Positions 36,401 through 43,449 of a DNA stretch of 64,000 nucleotides are shown here, in pieces. The notes beneath the pieces were generated by a model. That model saw nothing but the letters and a program-made list of their open reading frames with translations, did not search any database and was not told the origin of the DNA. A program made the translations under genes and the position numbers. The DNA is from JANRLF01 sp033762815 (GTDB lineage: Bacteria > Bacteroidota > Bacteroidia > Chitinophagales > CAIOSU01), in contig JANRLF010000004.1 in assembly GCA_033762815.1 (NCBI GenBank), positions 550,240-614,239 on the forward strand. Direction: 5' to 3'. Each line of letters opens with the position of its first letter. Position 1 is the first letter of the stretch.

Positions 36401-36813
36401 ATAGCTTGGAGTGTACCGATTGCCCATCCATTACCGTAAGGGTTACCAGCCCACGCGCCTATGTGGTGAACATAATGGACGAAAATGGCTGTGTGGCATC
36501 TGATACGGTGGCTATCAATATCATCACTTCCTGCGAAGAGGATATTTTTGTGCCCAACTTGTTTACGCCCAATGGCGATGGCAAGAACGACGTGCTATAT
36601 GTACGCGGCACCGCCCTGGATGCCATCAAGGTGTTCCGCATATTCGACCGCTGGGGCAATCTAGTGTTCGAAACCAAGGACATGAACCAGGGCTGGAACG
36701 GCACCTATAATGGCAGCATGGTGAACGATGGCGTATTTGTATATTATGTAGAAGGTACCTGCGGCGGAAGCCAGGCACTGTTTATAAAAGGAAATGTGAC
36801 GGTATTGCGATAA
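27430..36813 (+). CDS. Giant PKD/Ig-like repeat adhesin with T9SS type B sorting domain
   Basis: A 3127-residue surface protein with signal peptide (MKVVYSRLALLLLLLVQSVV, cleavage after VYG). Residues of about 25-1270 hold 15 PKD domains, each with an FGDG-like turn (WDFGDGTTSTQQNPNHTYT). A second region of about 1270-2950 holds roughly 20 Ig-like modules of about 75 residues built on NPLPVPxxSPDTAIC and L(S/Q)ASGG motifs, interrupted by two more PKD domains (WYFGDGDTSHQANPSHVY; WNFGDGSNSVVRNP). The last 90 residues are a CHU_C gliding-motility-type domain (VPNLFTPNGDGKNDVLYVRG; FDRWGNLVFETKD; GVFVYYVEG), the type B signal for T9SS export and attachment. Role is probably adhesion or motility. 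It stands alone between two terminator-like hairpins. Confidence 0.93.
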   Translation: MKVVYSRLALLLLLLVQSVVYGQLNADFNTTTTSGCSPLVVNFMDASTGSPTAWRWDFGNGNTSVQQNAAAAYLSPGQYTVKLVVSNASGADSVVRTQLITVFQDPVANLRASDTIGCFPKSIQFTDLSVPGSAPIVSWIWDFGDGTTSTQQNPNHTYTGSGTYSVVLLIRDANGCTGRISLNNYIRISAQPTAAFTAAPTAACSAPLTVNFSNTSTGTNLSYDWSFGDGSTSNAQNPSHTYTSLGAYTVSLTVSAPGGCTNTLTRNNYITLANFNADFSVNRTTGCVGTNFNFTDLSSPGPSSWTWNFGDGGSSTSRNPSHSYSTPGTYTVTLTARNGGSCADTEVKTALITVTASPTVNFTADTTRACSTPFTVNFTNTSTSSAGSTYLWTFGDGGTSTDENPTHTYTATGNYTVRLTVTDGGCSQTRTRNNYIQITPPTAQFASSGRRGCIPLTVAFRDSSTSTYPTVAWEWTFGDGSTSTDQNPTHTYTATGDYDVSLVITNDRGCTDTLLIPQYVEAGEPPVVNFFGNPTSSCLFEPIDFIDSSSINGDQWFWDFGDGGTSFDQSPSYTYGDTGIFTVTLIVGDNGCYDTLIRDNYIQIFPPDARFDPVYNCADPYTVTFSNNSLGGHIWTWSFGDGDSSVDYSPTHTFAATGSYDVVLFVEDTIGGCIDSQSTRITITDPLADFSAPVLAGCQTFNASFSSAGSVDAASYIWDFGDGGFTSAQNPTHPYANTGTYTVSLIVTDIHGCSDTLVRPDYITVWGAVAYFSADTFTGCTPLTVAYSDSSYSIGGTINYWRWNLGNGDTSLLQNPSSTYSIPGNYTISLTVRDDNGCQGTLNRTNFIYPTYPFPAFTAPTTNVCLGSAASFTNNSVGSGLSYKWYFGDGDSSTLANPSHVYADTGRYTVSLFVTDINGCDSSIVRNNYIWVVEPHANFSMDTTWANCPPLQVNFTDLSTDSIVAWEYHFGDGQVARLKNPSHIYNRPGTFIPYLIVTNFAGCKDTVYTDTIEILGPTGTFNFTQPTVCAPFNIDFFAIGTNNVAQYVWDFGDGNVWVDDDTTAHLYTLAGTYNPVMILRDSMGCTISVPTPRPITATTITAGYTQGTTFLCERGSVSFTDQSIGSPAISTWSWNFGDGGTSSLRNPTHFYSTPGVYTVTLIIANASGCRDTIVKPNLVTVDPGPRAAFSMADSAVCFPEEIFFTDRSVSDSTIINWAWNFGDGRTDTRRNPSHIYTLPGTYNVTLIVTTTSGCKDTATLPVTIYALPVADAGSNQPLCIGSSLQLNASGGVSYQWSPATALSATNIANPMANPTVSTTYSVIVTDSNGCRSTDSMRITVNPLPTPVMSPDTFICLGASTPIRAAGGLSYAWSGAGLSSNNIANPIATPIVNTTYTVTVTDGNGCQNTGTTRVGIYPLPVVTTSNDTAVCIGQSANLSASGGIGYAWTPTLGLNNANIANPVTATTISTVYTVLVTDANGCQNRDSVSVRINPLPILTISPDTAICLNGNTQLQAGGGLSYFWSPSSYITRVDIADPFVYPISTTTYTVVVTDSNGCVNDTNVTITVHPLPVPVLSPDTAICIGGSAQLRASGGIGYIWSGANLSNRYIANPIATPTVTGYYSVTVIDANGCANSDSVLVTVNPLPSPVLSNDTAICFGETAQLQAAGGINYQWTPATGLNNANVANPLANPSTSTTYQVMITDGNGCVNTDTVHVHINPLPIPIISPDTAICFNGNAQLSAGGGVSYLWSPGTYITNVNIVNPFVYPVATTTYTVLVTDSNGCRQDTNVTVTVNPLPNPILSPDTAICIGNSVRLSASGGIAYVWSGAGLSNQYVANPIATPTATGYYAVTVTDANGCRNNDSLLITVNPLPVALVSPDTAICIGQSANLSARGGTSYVWSPASGLSNANIANPVASPTVTTVYTVQVTDANGCSNNASVRVTVNPLPVPTISADTAFCAGGNAQLRAGGGTSYQWSPTSYITNINIANPFVYPIATTTYTVTVTDANGCKNDTSVTVTVHPIPVPVVSNDTAICTGQSVTLQANGGASYQWSPAMGLSCTNCPNPVASPSTSTAYIVRVTSAFGCIAYDTVNVAVNNIRAFIGLSDTAACSPSIIFFNDLTLGSGQVATTTWYFGDGDTSHQANPSHVYTTPGNYQATLVATSNQGCIDSSSRNIVIHQVPVTAGSYDTTICMYQSIGLQASGGISYQWTPAIGLSDSSIANPTANPQDSTQYLVTVMDTNGCQKTDTVNVFVNPLPTVSIVAQQAICYGGSTQLQASGGGTYQWSPIAGLDSANIANPTASPDSSTTYTVLVTDTNGCQNSADINLTVYQLPGVKISADTAICSGGTANLYASGAASYLWSPANSLDCDTCALVAATPDSTTTYVVRYTTVHGCHLYDSVTVTVNALPAIVASNDTLVCLGQSIALSASGGSQYQWSPAYALACDTCAITLATPLVDTTYTIRVTTSAGCSASDTVNVIVHQIQAAFAQSDSVACSPADIKFDDLSTSQSTIGLWQWNFGDGSNSVVRNPIHQYDTTGLMPVSLAITDDLGCKDTAYSQVRLLQAPNANAGPDLAICAGANTILQGSGGGSYLWNLGNTLSDSTIANPVAHPSRTTTYILNVTAANGCTDRDTMILTVNALPAASIISPVTACEGDTLQLLASGGGTYSWTPAQVLSNATIANPLFIADTSRSFIVTVTNANGCTDTDSVYITINSLPNVVVKGNTDICLGESTQLQVDGGSSYLWLPSTGLTCSTCPNPLATPTQDITYVVLTSNGICTDHDTIHIAVHDIPTVNTIGNATICGGTDIALTTTASGADSYTWTNGSSLNDSTLMSPTASPSVDTWYRITASSAFGCEATDSVLIRVVDHISIRLSNDTSICAGNSVTLSAELLGDSSLANNITWGPANAFNDLHASTQTVSPEVSTDYYIVAGGGQCQPDTQTIRVNILPSPDVDLGTDRRVVPNTTLTLDASSSSSIAHYQWLPADSLECTDCPSITVRVTSPRAYVVNIMDENGCVASDTVAINIITSCEEDIFVPNLFTPNGDGKNDVLYVRGTALDAIKVFRIFDRWGNLVFETKDMNQGWNGTYNGSMVNDGVFVYYVEGTCGGSQALFIKGNVTVLR
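31931..33520 (+). repeat. 681-bp higher-order coding repeat (A-B-C modules)
   Basis: Equivalent positions (ccgatac at 31931, 32612 and 33293) are spaced exactly 681 bases, or 227 codons. Each period holds three different modules: A with YIT.V(D/N)I..PFVYP, B with WSGA.LSN.Y(I/V)ANPIATPT, C with W(T/S)PA(T/S)GL(N/S)NAN(V/I)ANP. The first two periods are complete; the third has only module A. Confidence 0.85.
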
Positions 36814-36850
36814 ACGCCGTCATTGCGATTTGGTTTTGTGGGTTTGGTTT

Positions 36851-36879
36851 CAAAGGCTCGGCTGGTTACCGGGCCTTTG
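36851..36879 (+). terminator. Terminator-like hairpin after the giant PKD gene
   Basis: CAAAGGCTCGG (36851-36861) pairs with CCGGGCCTTTG (36869-36879) over 11 bp with one G-U pair, 37 bases after the stop. The following AGTTTGTATAA is only moderately T-rich, so efficiency is uncertain. Confidence 0.55.
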
Positions 36880-36900
36880 AGTTTGTATAAGCTACCGGCA

Positions 36901-37200
36901 CTACTCAAACACCGTAAAAACCTCTCTGTAGGATTGCACCATGTGGCTGCTGAATTGCCTGTACCACTCCACCCATTCGTTAGTGGCCATCATGCCGCTC
37001 ATTTCGGCTTCAAAGGCGGCCAAGCTATCGAACGTCTCTTCCAATACTAAGGTATAGGAAGGCCCCACCAAGTCGAACAAGATGCGTTCATTGGGGCGTG
37101 GTGGCCTGCCCGCATTTCCTTCGCGGTAGGTTTTGAGCAGGGCCTTCACGGCTTTCGCCTCCGCAAACTTCATCTGGAAAACATTACGTACCAATATCAT
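36901..37200 (-). CDS. Small dimeric alpha-beta barrel (ABM/NIPSNAP-like) protein
   Basis: A 99-residue cytoplasmic protein (MILVRNVFQMKFAEAKAVKA to VFTVFE). The pattern of a strand with a phenylalanine-rich edge, a helix, and the segment LVLEETFDSLAAFEAEMSGM followed by WVEWYRQFSSHMV resembles the dimeric alpha-beta barrel superfamily, which includes antibiotic-biosynthesis-monooxygenase-like and NIPSNAP-like proteins. No catalytic role can be assigned. It stands alone, convergent with the giant adhesin gene, with its stop 21 bases beyond the hairpin. Confidence 0.65.
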   Translation of the reverse strand: MILVRNVFQMKFAEAKAVKALLKTYREGNAGRPPRPNERILFDLVGPSYTLVLEETFDSLAAFEAEMSGMMATNEWVEWYRQFSSHMVQSYREVFTVFE

Positions 37201-37336
37201 ACTAATGGGTTTAGGTGGTTAATGAAGGATAAATATAACCTTCATTACAATATATTGTGCTTAGGGGTTTTTAGCCATGCAGCCGCAGTATCTAACATCC
37301 CCCTACCCCTCATAAACTTTCAAAGGGGGAATAATT

Positions 37337-37414
37337 TACCTTGTACCTCTGTACCTTGTACCTTTTACCTTGTACCTCCCCGCAATAAGCGGGACAAGCG
37401 TACCTCGTACCTTG
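37337..37414. repeat. Short direct repeats of TACCTTG with a small hairpin
   Basis: TACCTTGTACCT-type units occur about five times in 78 bases, interrupted by CCCGC-AATAA-GCGGG (37379-37393). The array follows the stop of the E1 gene on the minus strand, where the units read as AGGTACAAGGTA. The remaining DNA in 37201-37336 holds no gene. Confidence 0.6.
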
Positions 37415-37416
37415 AA

Positions 37417-39414
37417 CTAGTATTCCAAAAGCTCCTGTACCTGTTTGCTGAAGCGGTCTTTGGGCAGGAAGTTGAGTTCAAGACTGGTGGCGAAGGGTAC
37501 GGGCGTATCCAGCGATGCGCAGCGAACCACGGGGGCATCTAAATGCTGGAAGCAATGCTCGCCAATCCATGCGGCCAGTTCGCCGCCGATGCCGCCCGTC
37601 AAGGTATCCTCGTGCAAAATGATGACTTTGCCCGTTTTCTTCACCGTGGCGGCAATGGCTTCATAATCCAAAGGCATAAGGGTACGTAGGTCCAGCAAAT
37701 CGGCCCTCAGGTCAGGATGCTCGGTCAAATAATCCTTGGCAATGGAAACGCCCACCCCATAGGTAATGATAGAAAGGTCTTGGCCTTCCTGCACCAATCG
37801 TGCCTTACCGATTTCCACGGTGTAGTAATCATCGGGTATAGCTTCCGCAAGGCTGCGGTACAGGTATTTGTGCTCGAAGAACATCACGGGGTTAGGGTCT
37901 TCAATGGCGGCCGCTATCAAGCCCTTAGCATCATAGGGGTTGGACGGATAAACAATCTTTAGGCCCGGGGTATGGAAAAACCAGGCTTCGTTGCTCTGCG
38001 AGTGGAAGGGCCCTGCCCCTACCCCAGCACCGCAGGGCATGCGCACCACCACATCGGCATTGGCGCCCCAGCGCCAGTGGCTTTTGGCAAGGTTATTCAC
38101 GATTTGGTTGAAACCACTGCTCACAAAATCAGCAAACTGCATTTCAATGACCGACTTCATACCCATGAGCGACATGCCCAGGCCAGCACCCAATATAGCC
38201 GATTCGCACAAAGGCGTATTGCGCACCCTAGCCTTGCCGAACTCCTCCACAAAACCTTCTGTAATCTTGAACACCCCTCCATATTCGGCCACGTCTTGGC
38301 CCATAATGACCAAGTTATCATGTTTGCGCATCGCCAAGCGCAGTCCATCGGAAATGGCATCCACCAAGCGTTTCTCGCTCTTGGAGTCACTGGTAGGCTG
38401 TACCACCTGTTGCTGCCATGGCGCATATACGTCTTTCAGTTCTTCCTCGGTATTAGGCACAATGGCAGGGGTATCATAGGCTATCTTCAGTTCCTGCTCC
38501 AGTTCCTCATCCATTTCTTTTCTGGCCGCGGTAATAAAGTCGGCGTCAATCACCTTTTGCTGCAATAGGTACAGTTCATAATTGTCCACTGGGTCCTTCT
38601 CCTTCCAGATATCGAACAGTTCCTTGGGCACATACTTCACACCACTGGCCTCTTCATGCCCCCGCATGCGGAAAGTCATGCATTCAATGAGATAGGGCTC
38701 GGGCTGCACTCTTATTTTCTCGGCTACCTCGCTAATGGTGTTGTACACTTCCAGCAAATTGTTGCCGTCAATCTTCAAGCCCTTCATGCCGTAGCCTGCG
38801 GCCCTGTCCACCAGCGACTCGCATTTGTACTGTTCGTTTACCGGGGTAGAAAGCCCATAACCATTGTTTTCTATAATAAACATTACCGGCAAGTTCCAAA
38901 CTGCCGCTACGTTGAGGGCCTCATGAAAATCGCCCTCGCTGGTGCCACCGTCGCCGGTAAAAGTGGCACAGCACTTCCCATTTTGCAGCAATACATTGGC
39001 CAGTGCCACCCCATCGGCCACGCAAAGCTGGGGCCCCAAATGGGATATCATGCCGCAGATATGGTATTCCTTGGTACCGAAGTGAAACGACCGCTCTCGG
39101 CCCTTGCTAAAGCCACCCTCCTTGCCTTGGAACTGCAAGAACAGGCGGTGCAAAGGGATATTGCGAGAGGTGAATACCCCCAAGTTGCGGTGCAAGGGCA
39201 GTACATACTCATCATGGTGCAAGGCTTTGGTAACGCCTACCGCAATGGCTTCCTGACCAATACCAGAAAACCACTTGCTTACCCGCCCCTGGCGTAACAA
39301 TAGCAACATCTTCTCCTCAATGCGGCGTGGCTTTAAAATTGCTTTATAAAGGTCTCTCAAAACCTCGTCGCTCAATTGCTTGCGGTCGAACTGCATGGTG
39401 ATTTTATTTGCCAT
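37417..39414 (-). CDS. 2-oxo acid dehydrogenase E1, fused alpha and beta subunits
   Basis: A 665-residue fusion of the E1 alpha (residues 1-330) and E1 beta (about 345-665) subunits, the form common in Bacteroidota for branched-chain 2-oxo acid (or pyruvate-like) dehydrogenase complexes. The alpha part carries the thiamine diphosphate motif from GDGGTSEGDFHEAL near residue 152 to IIENNGYGLSTP, and the RMRGHEEASG loop. The beta part has LVIMGQDVAEYGGVFKITEG, CESAILGAGLGMSL, GAGPFHSQSNEAWFFHTPGL and LDLRTLMPLDYEAI. It decarboxylates 2-oxo acids and passes the acyl group to E2 lipoamide. No E2/E3 gene is adjacent. The ATG at 39414 (MANKITMQFDRKQ) gives a normal N-terminus. Confidence 0.92.
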   Translation of the reverse strand: MANKITMQFDRKQLSDEVLRDLYKAILKPRRIEEKMLLLLRQGRVSKWFSGIGQEAIAVGVTKALHHDEYVLPLHRNLGVFTSRNIPLHRLFLQFQGKEGGFSKGRERSFHFGTKEYHICGMISHLGPQLCVADGVALANVLLQNGKCCATFTGDGGTSEGDFHEALNVAAVWNLPVMFIIENNGYGLSTPVNEQYKCESLVDRAAGYGMKGLKIDGNNLLEVYNTISEVAEKIRVQPEPYLIECMTFRMRGHEEASGVKYVPKELFDIWKEKDPVDNYELYLLQQKVIDADFITAARKEMDEELEQELKIAYDTPAIVPNTEEELKDVYAPWQQQVVQPTSDSKSEKRLVDAISDGLRLAMRKHDNLVIMGQDVAEYGGVFKITEGFVEEFGKARVRNTPLCESAILGAGLGMSLMGMKSVIEMQFADFVSSGFNQIVNNLAKSHWRWGANADVVVRMPCGAGVGAGPFHSQSNEAWFFHTPGLKIVYPSNPYDAKGLIAAAIEDPNPVMFFEHKYLYRSLAEAIPDDYYTVEIGKARLVQEGQDLSIITYGVGVSIAKDYLTEHPDLRADLLDLRTLMPLDYEAIAATVKKTGKVIILHEDTLTGGIGGELAAWIGEHCFQHLDAPVVRCASLDTPVPFATSLELNFLPKDRFSKQVQELLEY

Positions 39415-39541
39415 AAAAATAGCTATTAATCCAGCACTTTAAAGAGGGGTTCATCCCATCCAAATGAGATATTTTGTTTTGGCGACTTTGAAAAGTGAAA
39501 TTGATTACCTAAACTTGATTCTAAGTAAAAACCACTAGAAC

Positions 39542-39979
39542 ATGAGTTTTTTTAAAGAATTTAAAGAGTTCGCCATTAAGGGGAATATGATTGACCTCGC
39601 AGTGGGCGTTGTGATAGGCGGGGCTTTCGGCAAAATCATCAATTCAATTGTAGCAGATATCATCATGCCTCCGTTTGGCCTAGTGCTGGCCGGTATCGAC
39701 TTTAAGAAGTTAAAATGGGTAATGAAAGAAGCTACCAAGGATGCAGAAGGAAAGGACGTACCGGAAGTAGCCTTGACCTATGGCAATTTTATTCAAGTAG
39801 CCATCGAGTTTTTCATTATCGCCTTCTGTATATTCCTATTGTTGCGTATTATCAATAAAATGCGCCATAGGCATACTGAAGAACAGGCTGCCGCCGCGGC
39901 TGCTGCACCACCAGCACCAGCCGAAGACGTAGTTTTACTGAAGGAGATTCGCGATTTGCTAAAGGAACGCAACGCTTAA
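39542..39979 (+). CDS. mscL: Large-conductance mechanosensitive channel MscL
   Basis: A 145-residue inner-membrane channel that releases solutes on hypo-osmotic shock. The N-terminus MSFFKEFKEFAIKGNMIDLA and the pore helix AVGVVIGGAFGKIINSIVAD are diagnostic, followed by DIIMPPFGLVLAGIDF, a periplasmic loop and the second helix (FIQVAIEFFIIAFCIFLLLR). The tail has an alanine/proline linker and a C-terminal helix (VLLKEIRDLLKER). The last four bases overlap the 3' end of the convergent reductase gene. Confidence 0.96.
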   Translation: MSFFKEFKEFAIKGNMIDLAVGVVIGGAFGKIINSIVADIIMPPFGLVLAGIDFKKLKWVMKEATKDAEGKDVPEVALTYGNFIQVAIEFFIIAFCIFLLLRIINKMRHRHTEEQAAAAAAAPPAPAEDVVLLKEIRDLLKERNA

Positions 39980-40848
39980 TCCTTCAATAAGCGCAGCTCT
40001 TCTTCTATCTCCATAGGTGAAAAGCCCAAAGCGTAGGCTTTGGCACTATTAAGGCTTACATCGGCCGGCCTCGGTGCTGGCATGGAAATCTCACGTTGGC
40101 TGATGGGCTTTATCACTGCTTTGGGTAGATGGAATACCTTTTGCATCCGAAGGCCAAACTCATACCGTGAAAGCCGTTCCTTTCCACCCATGTGGTAGAT
40201 ACCTGCAGGGAAATGCTCCAATGCCCATAACAAGCCTTTAGCCGCTGAATTTCCGCCAAGTACACTGCGGTATTCATCCTCAAAAAGCGCCAGCTCCTCT
40301 CCTGCTTGCATTTTCTGTAGGAAAGGCTGCATAAAACTTTGTGCTTGGGAGCCACCATTGCCAAACATTAAGGGCATGCGGCAAATGATGGCTTTTGGAT
40401 AGTTGCTCATCACCAGTTGCTCCGCCTGTAACTTGTGTTCGCCATAGGTATTCACTGGAAGGGGTATGTCCAGTTCGGTATAATTGCCCTGCTTGCCGTC
40501 AAAGACCAAATCAGTAGAAGTAAACAGAAAGGGAATATTCAACTGGGCTGCCAACTGGGCCAGCAACTCTGTGGCTCTTACATTTACGGTAAACGACTCC
40601 TGCGGGTGCTCTTGGCAGTAATTGGGATTGGCCTGTGCGGCTATATGTAGTATGGCATCAGGCTTTTCCCTAAGTACGGCCGCACTGAGCAAAACTTCAT
40701 TGGTAAGGTCTACGTGCATGGTATGCACATTCGCCATTGCCAAATGCCTTTTATTGACAAATGCCAATATTTGCCACTCTCGCTGGGGCACTTTACAAAT
40801 GTTGTAACCCAGAAATCCACTGGCTCCGGTGAGCAAAAGCTTTTTCAT
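39976..40848 (-). CDS. RmlD-like NAD(P)-dependent sugar-nucleotide reductase (SDR family)
   Basis: A 290-residue extended short-chain dehydrogenase. The Rossmann motif GASGFLG is at residues 8-14, DAILHIAAQANPNYCQEHPQ and TSTDLVFDGKQGNYTE follow, and the catalytic YGEHK (YxxxK) is near 135-139. These features fit the dTDP-4-dehydrorhamnose reductase-like group. No other rhamnose genes are nearby, so the real substrate is open. It converges on mscL with a four-base overlap; the topoisomerase IB gene lies 40 bases upstream on the same strand. Confidence 0.88.
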   Translation of the reverse strand: MKKLLLTGASGFLGYNICKVPQREWQILAFVNKRHLAMANVHTMHVDLTNEVLLSAAVLREKPDAILHIAAQANPNYCQEHPQESFTVNVRATELLAQLAAQLNIPFLFTSTDLVFDGKQGNYTELDIPLPVNTYGEHKLQAEQLVMSNYPKAIICRMPLMFGNGGSQAQSFMQPFLQKMQAGEELALFEDEYRSVLGGNSAAKGLLWALEHFPAGIYHMGGKERLSRYEFGLRMQKVFHLPKAVIKPISQREISMPAPRPADVSLNSAKAYALGFSPMEIEEELRLLKD

Positions 40849-40888
40849 TGCGAAAAATTATCGCTTTTGTTTGGTGCTGCAAAATCGC

Positions 40889-41956
40889 TCAAGCTGCTTT
40901 CGCAGAACCCAAGGCTGCTTTCAGCTCATCATATCTTTCTATAAGGTAAAGGGCAGTTACTTCCTCGGGGCGTAAGCTCTGCGATAACTTACGATACTTT
41001 AGCCTGGCTGCTTGAGTGTATTGATCAAATTCACCTGCCAAAAGGATTTCCAAAACATAGGGATGAATGTAATAGGTCTCGCATACCTTTTGGGTATTGC
41101 CCAGCTTTTCGGCCACCTTCTTCACCAATAAGTTCCTAAGTTTCTTTTTTGGATTGGCCACATGTTCTGCCACCGCCTCCGGAAACAGGCATACCGCCTG
41201 GCGGGTAGCTCCCCAAGTGCGGAAATCCTTACTACTGAAGTTTTCTCCGGTTATCGTTTTCAAGTATTGATTCACGTCATGCGAATCCAAGGTGTGGCTA
41301 TGTCCTTCTCCATCCAAGTATTTAAAAACTTCGTAACCTGGAAGTTCGGCACACTGCTTAATCAACCTTACCAGGCCTTTATCCAGTATTTTCACCTTAC
41401 GTTGTATACCGCTCTTGGCCTTGTACTCAAATTGAACAGAACTACCATTGATTTTCATATGCCGGCGTCGAAGGGTGGTGAGGCCATAGGTGTTGTTCAA
41501 GTCGCGATAATAAAGATTGCCAATGCGCATATGTGCTTCATCCAACAGGTTTATCACCAAAGCCAATGCCTTTTCCTTTGGCCAGCCATGCCGCCTCAAA
41601 TCCGTCTTAACATGCGCCCTGATTAATGGCAAGAACTTCGCAAAATCCGCCATTTTCAGAAACTTGCTGCTTTGCCTATGTTCTGTCCATGCAGGATGGT
41701 AAATGTATTGCTTGCGGTTTTTAGCGTCCAGGCCCGTTACCTGTATGTGGCCATTGGCGTGCTTGCATATCCATACCTTTTTCCACATAGGGGGTATCAC
41801 CAAGCCCCTAATACGCTCAATCACCTTGGCATCGGTCACTTTCTCCCCGACGGCAGTAGTGTAAAAAAATCCTTTCCCTCGTCTATTTCTAATGTAACCG
41901 CTTTCAGTATCGCTTACGTAACGCAGCTTTAAATCTTGCAAAAATGCCAACTCCAT
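40889..41956 (-). CDS. DNA topoisomerase IB (poxvirus/bacterial type)
   Basis: A 355-residue type IB topoisomerase that relaxes supercoils through a 3'-phosphotyrosyl intermediate. The N-terminal domain has SGYIRNRRGKGFFY, IPPMWKKVWICKHANGHIQV and QYIYHP. The catalytic domain has LINLLDEAHMRIGNLYYRD-like sequence (arginine), NFSSKDFRTWGATRQAV, and the tyrosine motif VCETYYIHPYV near residue 293. All expected elements are present, so it should be active. Starts with ATG at 41956. It is likely a single gene or cotranscribed with the reductase downstream. Confidence 0.92.
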   Translation of the reverse strand: MELAFLQDLKLRYVSDTESGYIRNRRGKGFFYTTAVGEKVTDAKVIERIRGLVIPPMWKKVWICKHANGHIQVTGLDAKNRKQYIYHPAWTEHRQSSKFLKMADFAKFLPLIRAHVKTDLRRHGWPKEKALALVINLLDEAHMRIGNLYYRDLNNTYGLTTLRRRHMKINGSSVQFEYKAKSGIQRKVKILDKGLVRLIKQCAELPGYEVFKYLDGEGHSHTLDSHDVNQYLKTITGENFSSKDFRTWGATRQAVCLFPEAVAEHVANPKKKLRNLLVKKVAEKLGNTQKVCETYYIHPYVLEILLAGEFDQYTQAARLKYRKLSQSLRPEEVTALYLIERYDELKAALGSAKAA

Positions 41957-42006
41957 AAATCTTCCAATTCGAGGAGTGCAATGGCAAAATGCATTCCAAA
42001 AAAATA

Positions 42007-42669
42007 CTACATACCTGAGCTGGTAAATACGTATTGAATGAGGTTGGCCCCCATTTTCAGTGCTTGCTGCCTTTTTTCTTCAGGGTCTTTATGCACCTCA
42101 GGGTCTTCCCACCCGTCGCCCAAATCCGTTTCCCGTGAGTAGTAGCAAACCAGACGCCCTTCATAAAAAAGCCCAAAACCTTGTGGTGCCTTATTATCAT
42201 GCTCATGAATTTTGGGCAACCCGTTCTGGAATTGATAAGCTTGATGGTATATGGGGTGCGAGTAGGGCAACTCCACAAGGTCCAGTTCGGGGAACACTTT
42301 CTTCAATGCAGGGCGTACATAGGGATCCATGCCATAGTTGTCATCAATATGCAGGAAACCTCCCCCTACCAGATACGTGCGCAGATTTTCGGCCTCTTGG
42401 TCAGAAAACACCACGTTGCCATGGCCCGTCATGTGTACAAAAGGATAATTATAGATATCCTGCCCACCTACCTCCACGGTAGCATATTCCGGGTCAATAT
42501 TCATCTGAAGATTAGTGTTACAAAACTTTATCAAATTGGTCAGTGAGGTGGGGTTGGCGTACCAATCGCCTCCACCATTATATTTTAGCAGTGCCAATTT
42601 CAATGAAGGATTGTTGCTCTGCATTGATAAGGCAAACACGGCCAACAATATTACCACCAGTTTCTTCAT
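42007..42669 (-). CDS. DUF4159-domain secreted protein
   Basis: A 220-residue protein with a signal peptide (MKKLVVILLAVFALSMQSNN) and a DUF4159 domain: LALLKYNGGGDWYANPTSLT, YPFVHMTGHGNVVFSDQEAE, LRTYLVGGGFLHIDDNYGMD, ELPYSHPIYHQAYQF and FGLFYEGRLVCYYSRETDLG. The family resembles class I glutamine-amidotransferase folds; its biological role is not established. It starts one base after the rsmE stop codon, so the two are cotranscribed. A TAAATTTG box lies in the end of rsmE at 42690-42683 and could add an internal start. Confidence 0.88.
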   Translation of the reverse strand: MKKLVVILLAVFALSMQSNNPSLKLALLKYNGGGDWYANPTSLTNLIKFCNTNLQMNIDPEYATVEVGGQDIYNYPFVHMTGHGNVVFSDQEAENLRTYLVGGGFLHIDDNYGMDPYVRPALKKVFPELDLVELPYSHPIYHQAYQFQNGLPKIHEHDNKAPQGFGLFYEGRLVCYYSRETDLGDGWEDPEVHKDPEEKRQQALKMGANLIQYVFTSSGM

Positions 42670-42670
42670 A

Positions 42671-43378
42671 TCATTCGTTGAGCAAATTTACAATATGGCA
42701 AGCCACTATACCCGCAGTTTCCAATCTTAAACGGCTGCGGCCCAAACTTATTGGCTGAAAATTGTGCCTTATAGCTGTTTGGGCTTCGGCTTCCGTAAAA
42801 TCTCCTTCGGGGCCAATCAAAATTAGGGCATTTTTTCCTTTGCCATAAGCATCCTTTAAATGTGGCAACTCATCACCAAAGCAAACTGCTATATACTTTT
42901 CCACGGTTGCTTCTTGGTACAGTTGCCATAAATCACCCAGAGATACTGAATCTTTCAATATTGGAAGCTCGGCTTTGCCTGATTGTTTCATAGCGGCCAC
43001 CAGCACCTTATTCAATCGGTCAAGGTTCAGTTTCCTCCTTTCGCTCCTTGCGGTATAAATAGGGACAATCGTATCTATACCAATCTCCGTAGCTTTCTCC
43101 AAAAACCATTCAAACCGTTCATTGTTTTTTGGGGGCGCAATGGCTACAGTCAATTGGAAGTTGCGTTTCTGAGTGTTGGGCAATTCCTTGTGCAGTCGTA
43201 TTTGGCAATGGCGGATATCATCCGTCAATAATCTTCCTTCCCAAATGCTACCTAGGCCATCCACTAGCTCCACTAAGTCACCTACCTGCTTGCGCAAAAC
43301 TTTAATGCAGTGGCGGGCTTCTTCTTCTGGCAGCTCGGCTATGTCGCCAGATATGTTAGTGGTATAAAACCTTTGCAT
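42671..43378 (-). CDS. rsmE: 16S rRNA (uracil1498-N3)-methyltransferase
   Basis: A 235-residue SPOUT-family methyltransferase that methylates U1498 of 16S rRNA. The N-terminal PUA-like part has ARHCIKVLRKQVGDLVELVD. The knot region has IAPPKNNERFEWFLEKATEI, ALILIGPEGDFTEAEAQ and LGRSRLRLETAGIVACHIVN, all diagnostic. I start at ATG 43378 (MQRFYTTN) because the upstream TTG at 43396 would be upstream of the -7-like box, and family members begin with MQRF or similar. The DUF4159 gene follows with a one-base gap. Confidence 0.93.
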   Translation of the reverse strand: MQRFYTTNISGDIAELPEEEARHCIKVLRKQVGDLVELVDGLGSIWEGRLLTDDIRHCQIRLHKELPNTQKRNFQLTVAIAPPKNNERFEWFLEKATEIGIDTIVPIYTARSERRKLNLDRLNKVLVAAMKQSGKAELPILKDSVSLGDLWQLYQEATVEKYIAVCFGDELPHLKDAYGKGKNALILIGPEGDFTEAEAQTAIRHNFQPISLGRSRLRLETAGIVACHIVNLLNE

Positions 43379-43381
43379 CTC

Positions 43382-43389
43382 CAAATCTA
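43382..43389 (-). promoter_or_regulatory. Candidate -7 box for rsmE
   Basis: On the minus strand TAGATTTG matches TAnnTTTG and ends three bases before the rsmE ATG. That is very close, so a leaderless start or chance match are both possible. No -33 TTG at normal distance. Confidence 0.25.
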
Positions 43390-43449
43390 TTGGCAAGAAT
43401 TTTTAAAATGAAATTTTTAATCGTTCTTTATGTTATAAATAGTATGGGC

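Noticed and set aside
37972..38568. Open frame of 198 codons on the plus strand
   Set aside because: It lies wholly antisense to the E1 alpha-beta fusion, whose motifs are unmistakable.
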